Below the pieces are notes generated by a model that saw nothing but the letters and a program-made list of their open reading frames with translations, searched no databases and was not told where the DNA came from. Positions 52,711 to 64,000 of a stretch of DNA of 64,000 nucleotides are shown here, piece after piece (within the stretch, counting starts at the first letter, position 1; each line of letters opens with the position of its first letter). The stretch is taken from assembly GCA_016719945.1 (NCBI GenBank), contig JADJYE010000002.1, forward strand, positions 310,001 to 374,000, in the 5' to 3' direction. Both the position numbers and the translations under genes were made by a program. Origin of the DNA: Polyangiaceae bacterium. GTDB lineage: Bacteria > Myxococcota_A > Polyangia > Polyangiales > Polyangiaceae.

Positions 52711-53595
52711 TCAGGTGCGCCGGTCGTGGAAGAGGAGCATCTCGATCGTCCCGGCCTCGCGCAGCCACGGCTGATCGTGCGGCCCAGGAATGATGCGGAC
52801 CTGGTTGGTGACGCTGCGTTTCGTCAGCTCCGCGCCGAGCGCCTTCGCCGAGTCCTTGAACTTGTCCCCCTCGCTCGACAACAGGTGGACGCTGCGAGCC
52901 CCGTGCTTCGTCACGGCCTCGGCGATCGACTCCGCATATTTCGGGGCGCGCTGCGGACCGAACGCACCTTGCACGGTGCCGACCGCCCCGAACACGTCAG
53001 GGTGGGCCAGGAAGACGTCGAGGGCGAAGGGACCGCCCATCGAGCAACCGTCGATCGCGGTGTTGGCCGGGCCCGTCGCGCACGGCGCCTCCTTGCGGGC
53101 GAGGGGAACCACGTCTTGAACGAGCCACTCGCCGTACTCGCGCAGCGCCTTCGCGCGATCGGCGACGTCCTTGAAGCTCGGCGTGAAGGGGCAGGCGATC
53201 GCCATCCCCGCGAACGGCCGCTTCTTCAGCGACGCGTTGACCTCGGCGAGCCGCTCGTCGGTCCAGTCTCCGCGCTTGGCGGTCTTGGTGATCGGTGGGC
53301 TCATCAGCCGCAGGTACGAAGACGCGAGGCCGTACCGATCCACCCAGGCCTTGGCGCCGAGCTCCGGGTCGTGAGACTCGCCGAGGCCGTGCAAGGCGAC
53401 GAGCAGGCGGACGCGCGCGTCCTTTGCTAGGTGCTTCGGGATGAGCAGGTCGAACCGGCTCGCGTGCTTCCCCTTCACGGTGAGGGCCTTCACCTCGTAG
53501 GTCGCGGGCGCCGCGGACGCGCGTCCATACACGCCCCCACAGAAGGCCGCTCCAGCGGCCATCCCCACCAAGGCTTGTCGCCGACTGCAGCGCAC
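52711..53595 (-). CDS. Exported esterase-like alpha/beta hydrolase, probable Tat substrate
   Basis: A 294-residue protein beginning MRCSRRQALVGMAAGAAFCGG, whose SRRQALVG resembles a twin-arginine signal; cleavage near ASA. The mature part fits the esterase D/feruloyl-esterase-like group: LLVALHGLGESHD, AIACPFTPSF, nucleophile Ser in IDGCSMGGPFAL, and His in IPGPHDQPWLREA. Probable ester hydrolase acting outside the cytoplasm. GTG start at 53595. Divergent from the giant TPR gene with a 110-base gap. Confidence 0.82.
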   Translation of the reverse strand: MRCSRRQALVGMAAGAAFCGGVYGRASAAPATYEVKALTVKGKHASRFDLLIPKHLAKDARVRLLVALHGLGESHDPELGAKAWVDRYGLASSYLRLMSPPITKTAKRGDWTDERLAEVNASLKKRPFAGMAIACPFTPSFKDVADRAKALREYGEWLVQDVVPLARKEAPCATGPANTAIDGCSMGGPFALDVFLAHPDVFGAVGTVQGAFGPQRAPKYAESIAEAVTKHGARSVHLLSSEGDKFKDSAKALGAELTKRSVTNQVRIIPGPHDQPWLREAGTIEMLLFHDRRT

Positions 53596-53705
53596 GAGCC
53601 GATTTTTGCACGCAAACGCCGCGTCGTCACGGCCCGGCGCCGACGGGCAGCCCGGCCTCGACCGAAAACCCCCTTTTCTTTCTCACTGATAACGTACCGT
53701 TCGCG

Positions 53706-56700
53706 ATGGACACGGGGAGCAAGGGCCCGCCGCTTCGCCTCGAGAATCTGGGCGCGTACCTCGACGACAAGCTCGAGCACGAGACCCAAGTGCTCGACTT
53801 GTTGATTGTGGCCCAGGCCCGGGGGCAGACCAACCAAGAGCTGTGGGACAAGCTGCACTCGGCAGCCCTGCGAGACGATCGGCTGAGCGAGCTCGCGTTC
53901 GCGTACGAGAAGCTCAACCAGGATCGCCGGGTGCGGATCATGCCGCCCGCGAACCAGGCGCAGATCTTCCTCAACGCGGCGCGCTTCTTCGTTCGGGCGC
54001 TCGGGGATCTCGACGGGGCCCAGGCGGCCTTCGAACGGGTCTTGTCCCTCGTCCCCGGCCACCCCGAGGCCTTCGAGCAGCTGCGCCGAATCCTCGAAGA
54101 CAAGGGCGAGCGCGACAAGCTCATCGGCCTCCACCTGGCCTCGGTCGGCCCCAAGACCGAGAAGGACACCGCGCTCGAGCACCTGCGCGCCGCGCTCGCG
54201 CTGGCGGTCGAGCTCGATCCCGACCGCGCCTCCAAGATCGGCCAGCAGATCCTCAAGCTCGACCCGTCGGACTTCGAGGCGATCGAGGCCATCTGTGCGT
54301 CGCTGGAGAGCGCCGGCAAGTTCCCCGAGCTCGCGCGCGCCCTCGAGCAGGCCGTCGCCGCCGACCCTCCCCCGACCGACGACAAACGCCTCGCAATCCG
54401 CGTCCGCTTGCTGGAGCTCTACGACGACAAGGTCCCAGAGGTCGAGCGGGCCGCCCCTCACATCGAGGAGGTGCTCGCCGCCGACAAGGACAACGCCGTC
54501 GCGCGTCGCGTCGCGGCACGCCTGCTCCAGAACAAATCCGTGGCGGCGCGCGCCGCCGGGGCGCTCGAGAAGGTCTACGACGCGGAGGGCGACCGCGCAG
54601 GCGCCGCGCAGATGCTGGCCCTCCAGATCGAGCATCTGCGCGGGCCCAAGAAGGCGGAGGCCCAGCGGCGGCTCGGCATCTTCCAGCACGACGACGGCGA
54701 TCTCGCGAACGCGTTCGCGAACTTCGAAGCCGTGCTCGGCATCGACCCGGGCGACGACGAGGTCCGCGATCGCTACGTCCACCTCGCGCGCGAGCTCGGC
54801 AAGGGCGCGGACGCCAGCAAGATGCTCTCCCGCGCGGCCGCCGCGGTGAAGGCGCCGCAAGTTCGAGCGCGCATCAACCTCGAGGCCGCGCGCTTCCTCG
54901 CGGAGCTCGGCGATCCGAAGCGCGCGCGCATCATCCTGCAGGGCGTGCTCGAGCAGGCCGAAGGCGACGTCGCGCTCGAGGCGGCGCGCGCGCTTCGCGG
55001 GCTCTCTCCCGAGCCGAAGGCGCTCGCCCCGATCCTCGAGGCGATCAGCAAGGCGACCCCCGACGCTGACGAGAAGCTGGTCGCGCTGCGCGAGCTCGCG
55101 GCGCTGTACGAGACGCAGCTCGACGACCTCGCGTCGGCGATCCAGGCCCGCAAGCGGGTCTTGCAGCTCGATCCGAGCGCCGAGCCCGAGGAGCTCGAGC
55201 GGCTGCTCGAGGCCCGCCAGGACTGGTCCACGCTCGCCGAGGTGCTCGAGATCCGTGCTGGCTCGCTGCCCATCGGCGACGAGCGGCGCGCCATGCTCAT
55301 GCGCGCTGCCACGCTCCGCGTCGAAGCCGTCGGCGATCGCGAGGGCGCGACCCGCTCGCTGCTGGCGATCCGGGCCGACCACGGTCCCGCCAGGGATATC
55401 CACGCGCTGCTATTGCCGCTGCTCGACGCGGCCGGCGATCACGAGGCGCTGATCGAGGCGCTCACTTCGGAGATCGACCTGGCCGACGAAGAGGAGAGGA
55501 GTGGCCTCCTGACCCGCCTCGCCGAGTCGCTGCTCGCGACCGGCCGTGTCGACCAGGCCCTCGATGCCCTCGCCGGCGTGGTCGAGCAAGGCCCCGGCCA
55601 ACCTCGCGCGCGAGAGCACCTGCTCGCCCTCATGCGCCAAGGCTTCGCCTCTGCTCCCGAGCGCGAGACGAGCGTGCGGCTTCGCGCCGCGCAGATCCTC
55701 GCGCCAGCGCTCCGCCAAGAGGAGGACGCCACGCAGATCGTCGAGGTGCTCGAGGTCATCGCGGACCTCGACGCCGGGCCGGCGGAGCGCTTGGCGGCGC
55801 TGGCCGAGGCGCACGCCCGGGTCGGCGCCATCGGCAAGGACAAGATCCGCGCGCTGTTCCTGGCCGGCAGGGGCCTGCGTGAGGCCGTCGCGCACGACGT
55901 CGAACAGCTCCCGAGTGGCTCGATCGCATTGCGCAGTCCGACAACGGACCCTCCAAGGCGGCCGTCGCGGAGACGCTGGCGAGCGCCCTCCGTGATCGCG
56001 CCATCGACCACCCGAACCTCGCGCGCCTCGCCCAGCGCGCAGGCGACGCCTACGCGACGATCAACGATCTCTCCAAGGCGATCGACGCCTACCGACGAGT
56101 CCTCGAGCTCGAGCCGGACAACGAAGAGATCATCGAGCGGATCGATCTCCTGCTCGCACAGAAGGGCTCGCCGGACGAGCGCATCGAGCTCTATCGCGCG
56201 GCCCTCGCGCGGCCCGGCGGGAGCGACGACCGGAAGCGGCGCCTCTACCTCGCGATCGGGGGCGTGCAGAGCGACGATCTGAAGAGGGTCGACGACGCCA
56301 TCGAGACCTACCGCGAAGGCCTCGCGCTGCTCCCGGCCGACCCGGAGCTGCGCGGCGCGCTGCTGCACGGGCTCGACGAGGCGAAGCGATACCAGGAGCT
56401 CTACGACGAGCTCGAGGTCGACCGCGGCGCGGCCGGCGACGAGCTCTCCGCGGCCGAGCTCGATCTGCGTCTGGCGGACGTCGCCGTGAAGCGAAACGAC
56501 CCTGCGGCCGCCGTGGAGCGCTACCGGGGGGCGCTGGCCGTCCCCGCGCTCTCGCTCGAGTCGGACGCGCTCGACGTCATCGACGAGCTCGCCCGCGGGC
56601 AGGTCGACGTGCCGCTCATGATCGCGATCGCCGAGCGCCGCGTCGGGCTCGCCGAGGGGAGCGGGGCACACGTCGAGATGCTCGAGCAGCTCGGCGCCCT

Positions 56701-59700
56701 GTTCGGCGACCGCGCCGGCGACCCCGCGCGCGCGGCCGAGTGTTTCCTCGAGGCGGGCGAGCTCTGTTTGTCGAGCGGCGACACTCAGCGCGCGGCGCGG
56801 GCATTCGAACGTGTGCTCGCGTACCAACCCACGACCAGGCTCGCGCTCGAGCGACTCCTCGGGATTCACGCCGAGTCAGGCGACAAGCCGCGCCTGCTCG
56901 ACAACGCCGAGCGGCTCATCAAGCTGGTCGACGAGCGCGAAGAGGCGATCGAGCTGTTGGACCAGCTGACCGACGTCGTCGCCGAGTCGACGCCCGCGAC
57001 GGGCGACCTCGACCGCCTCGCGACGATCGCGGCGAGCCTCGAGGAGCGCTTCGGACGGAGCGCCGCCACCGTGCGGGCGCGCGCGAAGATCCTCGTCGCG
57101 GCAGACAAGCTGGTCGAGGCGGCCGAGGGCCTCGCCGCGCTGCTCGGAGAGCCCGAGCTTCGCGACGACGCAGCGACGTTGCTCCATGAGCTGCTCGACG
57201 GAGCCGCCGCCGACGAAGCGTTGTTCCCTGTTCGTCGGGCGCTGCTCGAGCACGAGGTCGCGGTCGCGGACCCTCCGGGGGTGCGTGAACGTCGGCTCGC
57301 CTTGCTCGCCTTCGAGCGCGACGTCGCGAACGACGCCTCGAAGGCGGCCGCGGTGCTCGACGCCCTGCTCGAGGCCGATCCCGACGACGACGAGGCGCTC
57401 GTCGCACGCCAGCGCTTGGCCGAGGCGAGCGGAGATTTCGTCACCGCCGCGAGGTGTCTGGAGCGTCGCCACGCCGTCGCACCCGACGACGACCAGAAGG
57501 CTGCGCGCGCGGGCGAGCTCGGTCGCATGCGCCTGTTCGTCCTCAAGGACGGGGCGGGCGCCCTCGACGCGGTCGAGGAGCTCGCCGTCCTCTGCCCGGC
57601 AGACCCCGTGCTGCGCGAGATCGCGCTCGCCGCCGTCAATCACCCAGACCAGGCAGGGCGCGCCTCCGCGCTGCTGGTGAGGGCCGCCGAGGGCATCGAG
57701 GCTGCGCCCGAGCGGGCGTCCATCTACGCGGCGCTGTTCGAACGGGCCGACCGGGCGGACGATCCCTCGGCCATCGTCCCCGACGCGCCGACGATGTTCC
57801 GCGCCTGGCTCGACTCGCTGGAGGACGATCCGAAGACGGCCCTCGACGTCGCGTCTCGCGCCGCGTCGATGACCCCCGGCGACGAGTCGTTCTGGGACAA
57901 GGCCGAGGAGCTCGCGCGGAGCCAGAAGGCGCCGGACCGCGTCGCCAAGGCATATCGCGACGTGCTCGGTGCCGCGAAGAGGCACGACGAGGACGTGATC
58001 ATGCGCGTCGGCGAGCGCGGGGTCGCGTTCCACGAGGAGTGGTTCGATGACGCAGAGGTCGTGACCGGTCTCTTGCGGCAGGTCGTCGAGGCCGCGCCGG
58101 CCGCGACCTGGGCGTTCGAGCGCCTGAAGCTCGTCTACAACGCCGCCGAGCGATGGACGGAGCTGTTCGAGCTCTACGATCGCGTGATCGAGGCTCAGCC
58201 CGATGACGAGAGTCGGCAGCTGATCCTCGAGGACGCGGTCGAGGTGGCGCGGGATCTGGCGGCCGATCAAGAGCACGCGATCCGTTACCTCGAGGCGCTC
58301 TTCAAGCTCAGGCCGCGCGACGCGAAGATCGACGCGCAGCTCGAGCGCCTGTACGAGCGCCAAGGGAAGAACCTCTCGCTCATCAAGCTGCTCGACAGCA
58401 GGCTCCCGAGGCTCGACGCGGCCGAGGCGAAGGCGGCGCGCTTCCGCGTCGCGGGGCTGTGGGAGACGTCGGAGGCGAACCTCGTCGCCGCGCTCGCCGC
58501 CATCACTGCGCTGCTGTCGGTCGAGGCCGGGAGCACCCCGGACGAAGAGGCGGCTTCGATGGTGGAGGGGTGGCTCGCGAAGACGGCCCCTGCGCTCGAC
58601 GCGCCCGCTGGAAGCTACCGCACGCTGTCGAAGACGATCGCCGGGGACGCCGTGCGCACGCCGGCAGCGCGGCTGCTCGAGCGCTTCTACGACGCGCGAG
58701 GCGAGGAAGAAAAAGCCATCGCCATGCTCGAGGTGCTGCTCGAGTCGGAGTCTGACCCCGTCGCTCGCGCGCGCATGGTGCGGCAGCTCTCCGAGAGGAA
58801 GTCTCGGGTCGGTGACGCCCGCGGCGCGCTCGAGGCCACGCTCGCTGAGGTCGCCCTCGGCGTCTCTGAAGAGAGCGAGTCCGACGCCATCGAGGCAGCG
58901 GTCCTCGCCGCGGCCGGCGACCCGGCGCTGCTCGGGAGGTCGGTCGACGCCTTGCGTGAGATCGGCGAGGCCGCCGCGGACCGCGCGCGGAGCCTGCGCA
59001 TCCTTCGGCGCGCGAGCACGATCGCGCGCGACGAGCTCAAGGACGAGTCGCGCTCGATCACCCTCGACCTCGCGATCCTCTCGCGGAGCGACGAGGACCC
59101 CGCCGGCGCGCGCGCGGCGGCGCGCAAGCTCGACACCGACCTCAAGGCGACCGGCCGCGAGGCCGATCGCTGCGCGGTCCTCGAGCGCCTTGCCGTCTTG
59201 GAGGACGAGGCTGACGCGAGGCGCGAAGCGCTGCTCGAGGCCGCTCGCATCGCCGAGGAGGCGATCGGTGACCGCGCGCGCGCCATCAAGAGCCTTCGGG
59301 GGTGGCTCGAGGAAGAGCCGGGCGACGTGGACGTCCTCACGAGGCTCGTCGACAACCTGCGCGCCCTGGGCGATTCGAAGGGGCTCGTCGAAGCGCTCGA
59401 GGCGCGCTCCAACGCGACGAAGGAGAGCGACGAGGCCGAGAGCGATCGCGTCGAGATCGCGCGCCTCTACGCGCGCGTCCTCGACGATCGTCCGCGCGCC
59501 ATCGCAGCGTATCGCCTCGCGATCTCGAAGCACGGCGCGACCGATGAGCTCGTCGATGAGCTCGCGGAGGTGCTCGACGCCGACGGACGCGACGCAGATC
59601 TCGCCGATCTGCTCCGCGGGGAGACCAAGCGCGGCGGCGGGCTGGCTGGCCTTGAGCAAGGCACCAAGGAGCGGCGCGCGTCGCTGTTTGCGCGGCTGGG

Positions 59701-62700
59701 CGCGGTCGAGCATCGTCGTGGAGAGCTGTCGTCCGCTCTCGATGCCTATGTCGCGGCGCTCAAGCTCGTGCCCGCCAGCCACGAGTCGCAGGCGGGGCTC
59801 GAGTCGCTCTTGCGCGCCCTCGAGCCCGCTGATCCGTCGACGCAGGTCCTCTTTGCGGCCGGAGTCTCGGCGCTCGCCACGAGCTTCGAGCAAGCCCAGC
59901 AGCTGGAGCGGTGGCTCGAGATCGTGCACCTGCAGCTCGCCGCGCTGAAGACGGACGTCGAGCGCTGTGAGCTCCTGCTCCGCGCCGCGAAGCTAGAGGA
60001 GGACGTCACGAAGGACGACGTGCGCGCCCTCGAGCGCACCGTGGAGGCCTTCAGGTTGCGGCCGCAGCACGCCGGGCTCGCCCAGGCGCTGCTCGAACGA
60101 GGGACGAAGACGGGGCGTTGGGAGCTGACCACCGACGCTCTCCTGCCGGCGCTGTCGCTGAACGAAATCGACGCCGCCGTGGCGCGCGACCTCCTGGTGT
60201 GCGCGGCCGAGTGGGCGTCGGAGCACGACCAGGCACCTCTGTCAGAGCCCATGCTCGCAGTGGCGCACCAGCGCGTGCCCGATGACCAAGACGTGCTCGA
60301 GCGGCTCATCGCGCTGCGCCGCACGTCACGCGGCCGGCCCCTCGTCGAGGCGCTGCTCGCGCTCGCCGGGCTTCGGCCGAACGACCTCGAGCTCTCTCGC
60401 GAGGCGCTCACCACCGTCCTGAGGGACCTCGGGGACGAGGCTTCCGCCATTCCGATCGCCGAGCAAGTCGTCGCGCGCGCGAGCGAGCGCCTGCGCGGGA
60501 ACGAGGCCTCCGCAGACGCGGAGGCGGAGGACGCCCTCCGGTGGGCGATCGAGGTCCTCGAGCCCCTTTGGACCGCGTCGAAGGAGACCGATCGCCTGCG
60601 CGCCGCGTACGTCGCCGCAGCCTCGCTGCCCATCGATGTCGGGCGCGCGCGATCGTACTTGGTGCTCGCCGCGAAGCTGGCCTCGCCCGACGAGGCCGTA
60701 GCCCTCTACGAGCGGCTCTACGCGGGCGACCCGAACGACCTCGAGGTAGCCGAGGGGCTTGCGGTGCTCTACGGCGAGCTCGGGCGCAAGGCGGACCTCG
60801 CCCGGCTCTACGGCCGCATGGCGGAGGGCGCGGCGAGCCTCCACGAGCGCGCGCGCCTGCGCCTGCTGCAGGCCGAGCTCCTGGTCGACCTCGCGACCCC
60901 GGACCAGGCGATCGGCGTGCTCCGACAGTCCATCGGCGAGGTGGGGACGCACGAGCCGACCGTCGCGCTGTTGTCGTCGCTGCTCTCCGAGAAGAAGGCG
61001 TTCGGTGATCTCTGCGCCCTCTACGAGTCGCAGGCCGATCTGTCGAAGCGGGCCGATGCTGCGCGCGCCTTGCACCTCTATCGCAGCGCAGCCGACCTCG
61101 CGGACGGCCAGCTCAAAGACGTCAACCGAGCGGCCCGGGCCTATCGCCGGGTCGCTGAGCTCGATCCGTCGCGCGAGTCCCTCGACAAGTTCGCGTCGCT
61201 GCTCGAACGCTCCCGGCTGTACGACGAAGAGTCGCAGGTGCTCGAGCGGCTGATCGAGGCGCACGGTCGCGAGGACGATCTCTCGTTGCGTCTGGCGGCG
61301 GCCTACGGCCACGCAGGGAAGGTCGAGCGCGCGCGCGAGGAGCTCGAGAGGGCCATCGCGCAAGGGGGCGCCAGCCCTCGCGTGCGAGAGGTCCTCGCCA
61401 GCATCTACCGCGGCGCTGGCGCTTGGCAGGCGCTCGCGGAGCTGTACGAGACCGAGGCCGACGAGGCCACGGACGAGGGCATGAAGGTCGGCCGTCTGCG
61501 CGACGCCGCGCAGGTCTTCATCGCGGAGCTCGGTCGGCCCGAGGACGCGGTGAGGTTGCTCCAGCAGGCCGCCGAGCTGCGCCCGGGCGACCTCGACGGT
61601 GTGCTGGTCCTGAGCTCGGCGCTCCGCGCCGCCGGGCAGGTCGACGAGGCGCGCGAGCGGCTGGGGAAGCTGATCGCCGAGTTCGGCGCACGCAAGCCCA
61701 AGGAGCGCGCGCTCGTCCATTTCGAGCTCGCGAAGGTGGCGCTCGCAGCGAAGGATCGCGCCCTCGCGCTCACCGAGCTCGATCACGCGTCGAAGATCGA
61801 TCCGGCGCACGCCGGCGTTCTGCAGCTCCTGGGGGAGATAGCCCTCGAAGAGGGGCAGTTCCTTCGCGCGCAACGCACCTACCGCGGCCTGCTGCTCGTG
61901 CTGCGGGCGCAGCGCGGCGGCGCCGCTGCCGAGGGCTTCTTCAGTCAGAAGCCGGTCTACAAGTCGCAGGTCTTCGTCGAGCTCGCCTACATCGCCGAAC
62001 GCCAGAAGGACGCCGATCGCAAGGCCGAGTTCGTCGAGAGCGCGTTTGAAGCCGCCCGCGAGAGCGCGGCGGAGGCGACCGCGCTCGTCGTGGCGCTCGA
62101 TCGCCGCGGGTACCACGACCTGGTCGCGCGCGCCTTGAACGCGCAGCTCGAAGGCGGCGAGCTCGATGCGGACACGAGAGCCGACATCGAGCTGAAGCTC
62201 GCCGAGCTCTACGGCAAGAAGCTTGGTCGGCCCGCCGAGGCCGCAGAGCTCGCGCTCAAGTCTTTCACCCGTGCGCTCGAGACGGGGGACGCGGCGCCTT
62301 CGCCGCTGCAGGAGCGCATCGCTGGGCTGCTCAAAGACCTCGGCAAGAACGAGCTGATGTACGACGCGCTCCGAGACCGGGCAGCGATCGCGCCCGCCGA
62401 GGAGCGCGTGCGCCTGCTCGGCCGCGCCGCGGTGATCGCGGAGGCGCACCTCAAGGACGACGCTCGCGCCGCCGACTCGCTCGAGGGCCTGCTCGAGGCG
62501 TGGTCCGACACGGGGGAGGCGTCTGCCGAGCAGCGAGCCCAAGCGCTGTCGCGCCTCGACGTCGCGGTCGGGCGCCTGGTGGCCGCCGGGGGGGCACCCG
62601 CCGACCGCCACGCGCGGGTCCTCGAGCAGGTCATCGACCTCGTCAGCGCCGAGGGCGGCAGCTTCGCCGACGCGGCGGACGCGAGCTATCGACTCCTCGA

Positions 62701-64000
62701 GATCTACGTGGCGGGTGAGCACGTCGACTCGGCGTACGCCGTGCTCGAGCGCGCCGTGCGCGAAGACCCAGACGGCGATCGCGTCGACGGCAAGCTGCGC
62801 GACGCCATGCAGCGCTGCGCCGGGGACAACCGGTTCGTCCGGCTCCTCGAGGACTTCGGACGCGAGCGCGGCCGCGGGCGCGCGGTGGTGGACGCCCTGG
62901 AGACCCTCGCGGAGCGCGCGACGGATCCGAGCGGTCACCTGAAGGAGGCCTACGAGGCCTCGCTCGAGCTGGAGGACCCCGCGCTGACCGAGCGCCTGCT
63001 CCGGCGGATCGTTCCGGCGAGCGACGCCGACGACACCGCCGACGTCGCCTGGGCGATCGTGGACCTCGCCGAGCGTCGGTTCGGGGCGAGCGACGCCCGC
63101 GAAGCGGCGGCGCTCTGGGAGCGCGCCGCGAAGGTGTCGGATCCCGATGAGGAGCGCGCCCTGCTCGTGCGCGTGGCCGATCTCGCCGATCGCATCCTGG
63201 CGGACACCGACCGCGCCATCGCGATCTTGGAGAGGCTGAGGCAGCGCGAGCCTGCTGACCGTGAGCTCTGGGCGCCGCTCGCCGCGATCCACAGCCGGCG
63301 TGGGGACACCGAGTCCCTCGCTCAGCTGATGGACGAGACCATCCCGCTCGTCGACGACCTGAAGGAGCGCGCGAACCTCAGGCTCTCTCTCGCCAAGATG
63401 CTCGAGGTGACCGACCCGGATCGCGCGGCCGACATCCTCGCCGAGGCCATCGACGAGGATCCGGCGAACCGCGACTCGGCGTCGCTGCTCGAGCGGCTAT
63501 ACGAGTCGACGGGTCGCGACGACCGCCTGGCGATCTTGCTCGAGCGCCAGCTCGACGTCGCGAAGGACGAAGAGGACAAGGCTCGGGTCGTGGCGCTCTA
63601 CCTGCGCATCGCCGCGCTGCGCGAGCGCTTGGGCGAGCAAGACGCGGCGCTCGACGCCTACCACGGCGCCCTCGACTGGGAGGCCGAGAACGTCTCGGCG
63701 CTGCGCGCCGCCGTGCGGCTCCACACGGAGCGCGAGGACTCGATCGTGATGGGCGATCTGCTCGACCGACTCCTCGAGCTCGAGACAGGAGACGAAGCGG
63801 CTGCGATCGCCTTGAAGGTCGCGGATGTGAAGCTCAGCTCGGGGGACCCCGTCGGCGCAGAGCGTGCGCTCGTGGTCGGCTTCAAGGGCAACCCGCGTAA
63901 CGCGGATCTCAAGAAGCGGCTCGTCGGCCTGTACTCGGAGCGCAGCGACGCCGTCGGGCTGGCTCGGATCCGTGCCGCCGAGGCGCGCCTCCTCGAGGAC
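53706..64000 (+). CDS. Giant TPR-repeat protein, 3' end outside window, one frameshift
   Basis: Begins at ATG 53706 (MDTGSKGPPLRLENLGAYLDDKLEHE) and remains open to the last base, so at least about 3,430 residues are visible. From end to end it is helical tetratricopeptide-like repeats of 34-40 residues with patterns such as AIDAYRRVLELEPDNEE, AQAAFERVLSLVPGHPEA and DAALDAYHGALDWEAENVSAL. There is no signal peptide, membrane segment or catalytic domain. The frame changes at 55910-55912: before it the reading is ...HDVEQLP, after it EWLDRIAQSDNGPSKAAVAE. One added C in the CCC run joins them. Probably a cytoplasmic scaffold; giant TPR proteins of this kind occur in Polyangia. Three weakly similar halves cannot be separated by eye. 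Confidence 0.88.

Overview
This window is very GC-rich (about 70% by eye, not counted). It looks like a chromosomal segment of a myxobacterium, most likely of the Polyangia/Polyangiales type; this is an inference. The signs are two secreted proteins with MYXO-CTERM-like tails (Cys motif, hydrophobic segment, Arg cluster), many lipoproteins with Gly-rich or Ala/Thr-rich linkers after the lipobox, a Ser/Thr kinase with the HRDISPQN catalytic loop, an AgmX-like C-terminal domain, and a giant TPR protein. I saw no tRNA, rRNA, CRISPR array, transposase or phage module.

Layout. 0-0.45 kb: the 3' end of a Cys-rich tandem-repeat protein. 0.5-2.7 kb: an acyltransferase, a proteasome/HslV-type Ntn hydrolase and two Hsp20 chaperones. 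2.8-9.5 kb: an outer-membrane-type protein, then a minus-strand block with a REC-HATPase regulator, a hybrid histidine kinase, a TPR/PEGA-like protein, type III pantothenate kinase and an O-methyltransferase. 9.6-15.2 kb: an RCC1 lipoprotein, a Coq4-like gene divergent from a TetR gene across a tandem operator, an expansin-like protein, a flippase-like membrane protein and an HMA-like lipoprotein. 15.2-17.6 kb: the methylthioadenosine salvage operon mtnP-apt-mtnA. 17.7-33 kb: secreted carbohydrate-active enzymes, a di-haem lipoprotein, three GT-C-like membrane proteins, a DUF1295 reductase and a lipid kinase. 33-38 kb: an rRNA pseudouridine synthase/methyltransferase fusion, a LolA-like lipoprotein, a Ser/Thr kinase and a PEGA-like protein. 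38.2-41.9 kb: a three-gene minus-strand operon of XPB-like helicase, DUF790/Bax1-like nuclease and SIR2-like protein. 42-49.5 kb: YqgE/AlgH, a His/Cys-rich lipoprotein, the two MYXO-CTERM proteins flanking a damaged poly-G stretch and an unknown lipoprotein, then a hydrolase. 49.6-53.6 kb: a beta-propeller lipoprotein and a secreted esterase. 53.7-64 kb: a giant TPR gene running off the end.

The most interesting candidate system is the helicase-nuclease-SIR2 operon. It pairs a repair-type helicase/nuclease couple with a predicted NAD-consuming domain, an arrangement reminiscent of defence systems. Next are the Ntn hydrolase with a perfectly spaced Thr1/Asp17/Lys33 triad beside two small heat-shock proteins, and the Coq4/TetR divergon.

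Quality caution. At least seven genes carry single-base frameshifts, nearly all next to short G or C runs, and about 300 bases near 45 kb are almost pure G. Both patterns suggest sequencing or assembly error rather than real gene decay. Coordinates of those genes are given across the frameshift.
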